From positions 1 to 7,715 of the forward strand of contig JAQTYS010000125.1 of NCBI GenBank assembly GCA_028688175.1: a DNA stretch of 7,715 bases, in the 5' to 3' direction. Positions 6,811-7,715 of the stretch are shown here, piece after piece. The translations under genes and the position numbers were made by a program. Origin of the DNA: Methanothrix sp. GTDB taxonomy: Archaea; Halobacteriota; Methanosarcinia; Methanotrichales; Methanotrichaceae. Positions within the stretch are counted from its first letter, which is position 1, and each line of letters opens with the position of its first letter. Under the pieces are notes generated by a model. The model was not told the origin of the DNA, made no database searches, and was given only the letters and a program-made list of their open reading frames with translations.

Positions 6811-7167
6811 ATGTTTTCGGAAAAAGACCTGGTAGAAAGAAGCGTCGAGGAAATGGCAGCAGAGGTCAAGGAACTTCTGGCTGAGGCCGAGCGCCTGAGA
6901 GAAGAGCACGAAAAAGCAACTGAAAAGGAGATGCTTTTGCGGACCAGGTCGGTGGAGACGAGGCCTGCGGATGCTGCAGCTGCGGAGAGGCTCTGGCTGG
7001 AAGCTGAAGAGCTGCGGGAATCTGCCAGAGAGTGTTTGCGCCTCTCCATGGAGAAGAGGCTGCGGGCGGCGGATGTGCAGCACAGAATTGACGTCCATAA
7101 CGTGATTGAGTCTATGGATAACTCTGATAAGGTCTGGAGAAAGGCGGCTGGAAGGAGTTATGATTAA
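6811..7167 (+). CDS. small charged coiled-coil protein in the pdxST operon
   Basis: I do not recognise this 118-residue protein. It starts one base after the pdxT stop with a good ribosome site (GGAGG at 6800-6804, 6 bases before the ATG), so it is very probably the third gene of the pdxST operon. Residues 5-85 are rich in Glu, Ala, Arg and Leu, contain no proline except Pro52, and show heptad-like spacing of Leu, Met and Val. This predicts two long helices forming a coiled coil or helical hairpin, with the break near RPAD (51-54). The last 30 residues (HRIDVHNVIESMDNS and on) are less regular. There is no signal peptide, membrane segment, zinc motif or nucleotide-binding motif. Its GC-rich codon use matches pdxS and pdxT, so it belongs with the resident genes rather than with the AT-rich DNA that follows. 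Confidence 0.8.
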   Translation: MFSEKDLVERSVEEMAAEVKELLAEAERLREEHEKATEKEMLLRTRSVETRPADAAAAERLWLEAEELRESARECLRLSMEKRLRAADVQHRIDVHNVIESMDNSDKVWRKAAGRSYD

Positions 7168-7200
7168 AAATCACCGATTAATTCAACATCAGTTCTCTGA

Positions 7201-7596
7201 GTGATCCTCATTAGCTCATATTCAGATACGGCGCAACGCCCTTGCACACAAGGTTATGAGCAATTTCTTGCATCAAAAAAAGAAATGCTAGATGATTATG
7301 ATAAATCAAAAAATCTAGATAAAGCAGATGAAATAGAAACCGAGCATGGGAAGGTTGCTGAAGCGAAATTTAGGGAATGGTTATCTATTTTCTTACCGAA
7401 GAAATATGCGGTTACCCCTGGATACATTGTCTCTCAAGGTATGTCTGATGAAAATAAATTACCTCATTTCGATGTAATAATTTACGATCACCTTGAGTCG
7501 CCGGTATTATGGATTAAGGGAAATCCTGATTTATCTCAGAGAGGCACGTCGCGAGCAATACCTGCTGAACATGTACGTGCTGTTATAGAACCTTAA
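7201..7596 (+). pseudogene. truncated DUF6602-like protein (PD-(D/E)XK nuclease-like), probably decayed
   Basis: The 131 codons read like the N-terminal half of a DUF6602 protein. They contain TEHGKVAEAKFREWL (47-61), then FLPKKYAVTPGYIV, then HFDVIIYD (89-96) and ESPVLW (99-104), and finally IPAEHVRAVIE (120-130). In the family, as I remember it, this is followed by VKS, giving an acidic D...E-x-K pattern like PD-(D/E)XK nucleases, and full proteins run to roughly 250-300 residues. Here Glu130 is followed by Pro and a stop, so the Lys and the whole C-terminal half are missing. I looked for a continuation in the other frames just downstream and saw none, so a deletion or replacement is more likely than a single frameshift. 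The only long-frame start is a GTG directly after an in-frame TGA, with no ribosome site. Composition is AT-rich, unlike the pdx operon. A short functional protein cannot be excluded. Confidence 0.6.
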
Positions 7597-7660
7597 CTCC
7601 GCGAATTTAGGGCATAATTCAATCTAATTTTTGATATATCACTATCATAAACTACTTTCG

Positions 7661-7678
7661 AAGGGAAATTTTTATATA
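7661..7678 (+). promoter_or_regulatory. strong archaeal BRE/TATA promoter near the right edge
   Basis: A purine-rich AAGGGAAA (7661-7668) precedes TTTTTATATA (7669-7678), close to the archaeal consensus TTTATATA with an upstream TFB-recognition element. The predicted transcription start, about 25 bases past the box centre, falls near 7700. That is almost on top of the ATG at 7703 and points to a leaderless transcript running out of the window. Confidence 0.65.
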
Positions 7679-7685
7679 CATGTAT
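7676..7685. repeat. palindrome ATACATGTAT overlapping the TATA box
   Basis: This is a perfect 10-bp palindrome whose left half overlaps the end of the TATA element. Its ATACATG half recurs in direct orientation at 7699-7705, 23 bases downstream, on the predicted transcription start and start codon. A regulator bound here would compete with TBP. Short AT-rich palindromes also arise by chance, so the regulatory role is only a suggestion. Confidence 0.35.
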
Positions 7686-7702
7686 TCCCTAATATACCAT
7701 AC

Positions 7703-7715
7703 ATGGAAGATTGGG
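7703..7715 (+). CDS. possible start of a leaderless gene, cut by the window edge
   Basis: ATG followed by codons for Glu, Asp and Trp lies about 28 bases after the centre of a strong TATA box, and no ribosome site precedes it. This is what a leaderless archaeal gene looks like. Only four complete codons are visible, so neither the reading frame nor the product can be confirmed. Confidence 0.3.

Overview
The window looks like chromosomal DNA of a methanogenic archaeon, most likely of the order Methanosarcinales (Methanothrix/Methanosaeta-like). This is inferred from three things: archaeal TATA/BRE-type promoter elements in the intergenic spaces, an archaeal-type phosphoglycerate kinase, and a very large secreted protein made of a beta-propeller repeat that I associate with Methanosarcina and Methanosaeta surface proteins. 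I could not run a search, so the genus is a guess.

Layout. A complete pgk gene (65-1267, minus strand) ends just before a poly-T terminator at the left edge. A 315-bp divergent intergenic region (1268-1582) holds a promoter for each side and a perfect inverted repeat next to the rightward promoter. A 1218-residue secreted beta-propeller protein follows (1583-5239, plus strand). Cut by hand, its mature part falls into 28 tandem blades of about 42 residues, which is 4 x 7 and suggests four seven-bladed propellers in a row. A hairpin followed by a T-rich stretch separates it from a tight plus-strand operon: pdxS (5328-6221), pdxT (6222-6809) and a small charged coiled-coil protein of unknown function (6811-7167). 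PdxS and PdxT together form the DXP-independent pyridoxal 5'-phosphate synthase.

At about 7168 the base composition changes abruptly. I counted 39 G+C of 60 bases at 6961-7020 against 14 of 60 at 7261-7320. This AT-rich tail carries a 131-codon remnant (7201-7596) that looks like a DUF6602 protein, a PD-(D/E)XK-nuclease-like family, cut off at the glutamate of its expected E-x-K motif. It is probably a decayed, horizontally acquired gene. The window ends with a strong archaeal TATA box and what may be the first codons of a leaderless gene entering the right edge.

Most of the window is ordinary metabolism plus one spectacular repeat protein. I did not find a clear undescribed multi-gene system. 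The items most worth a second look are the 28-blade architecture with matching N- and C-terminal half-blades, the coiled-coil protein locked into the pdxST operon, the precisely truncated DUF6602 gene, and two palindromes at promoters.
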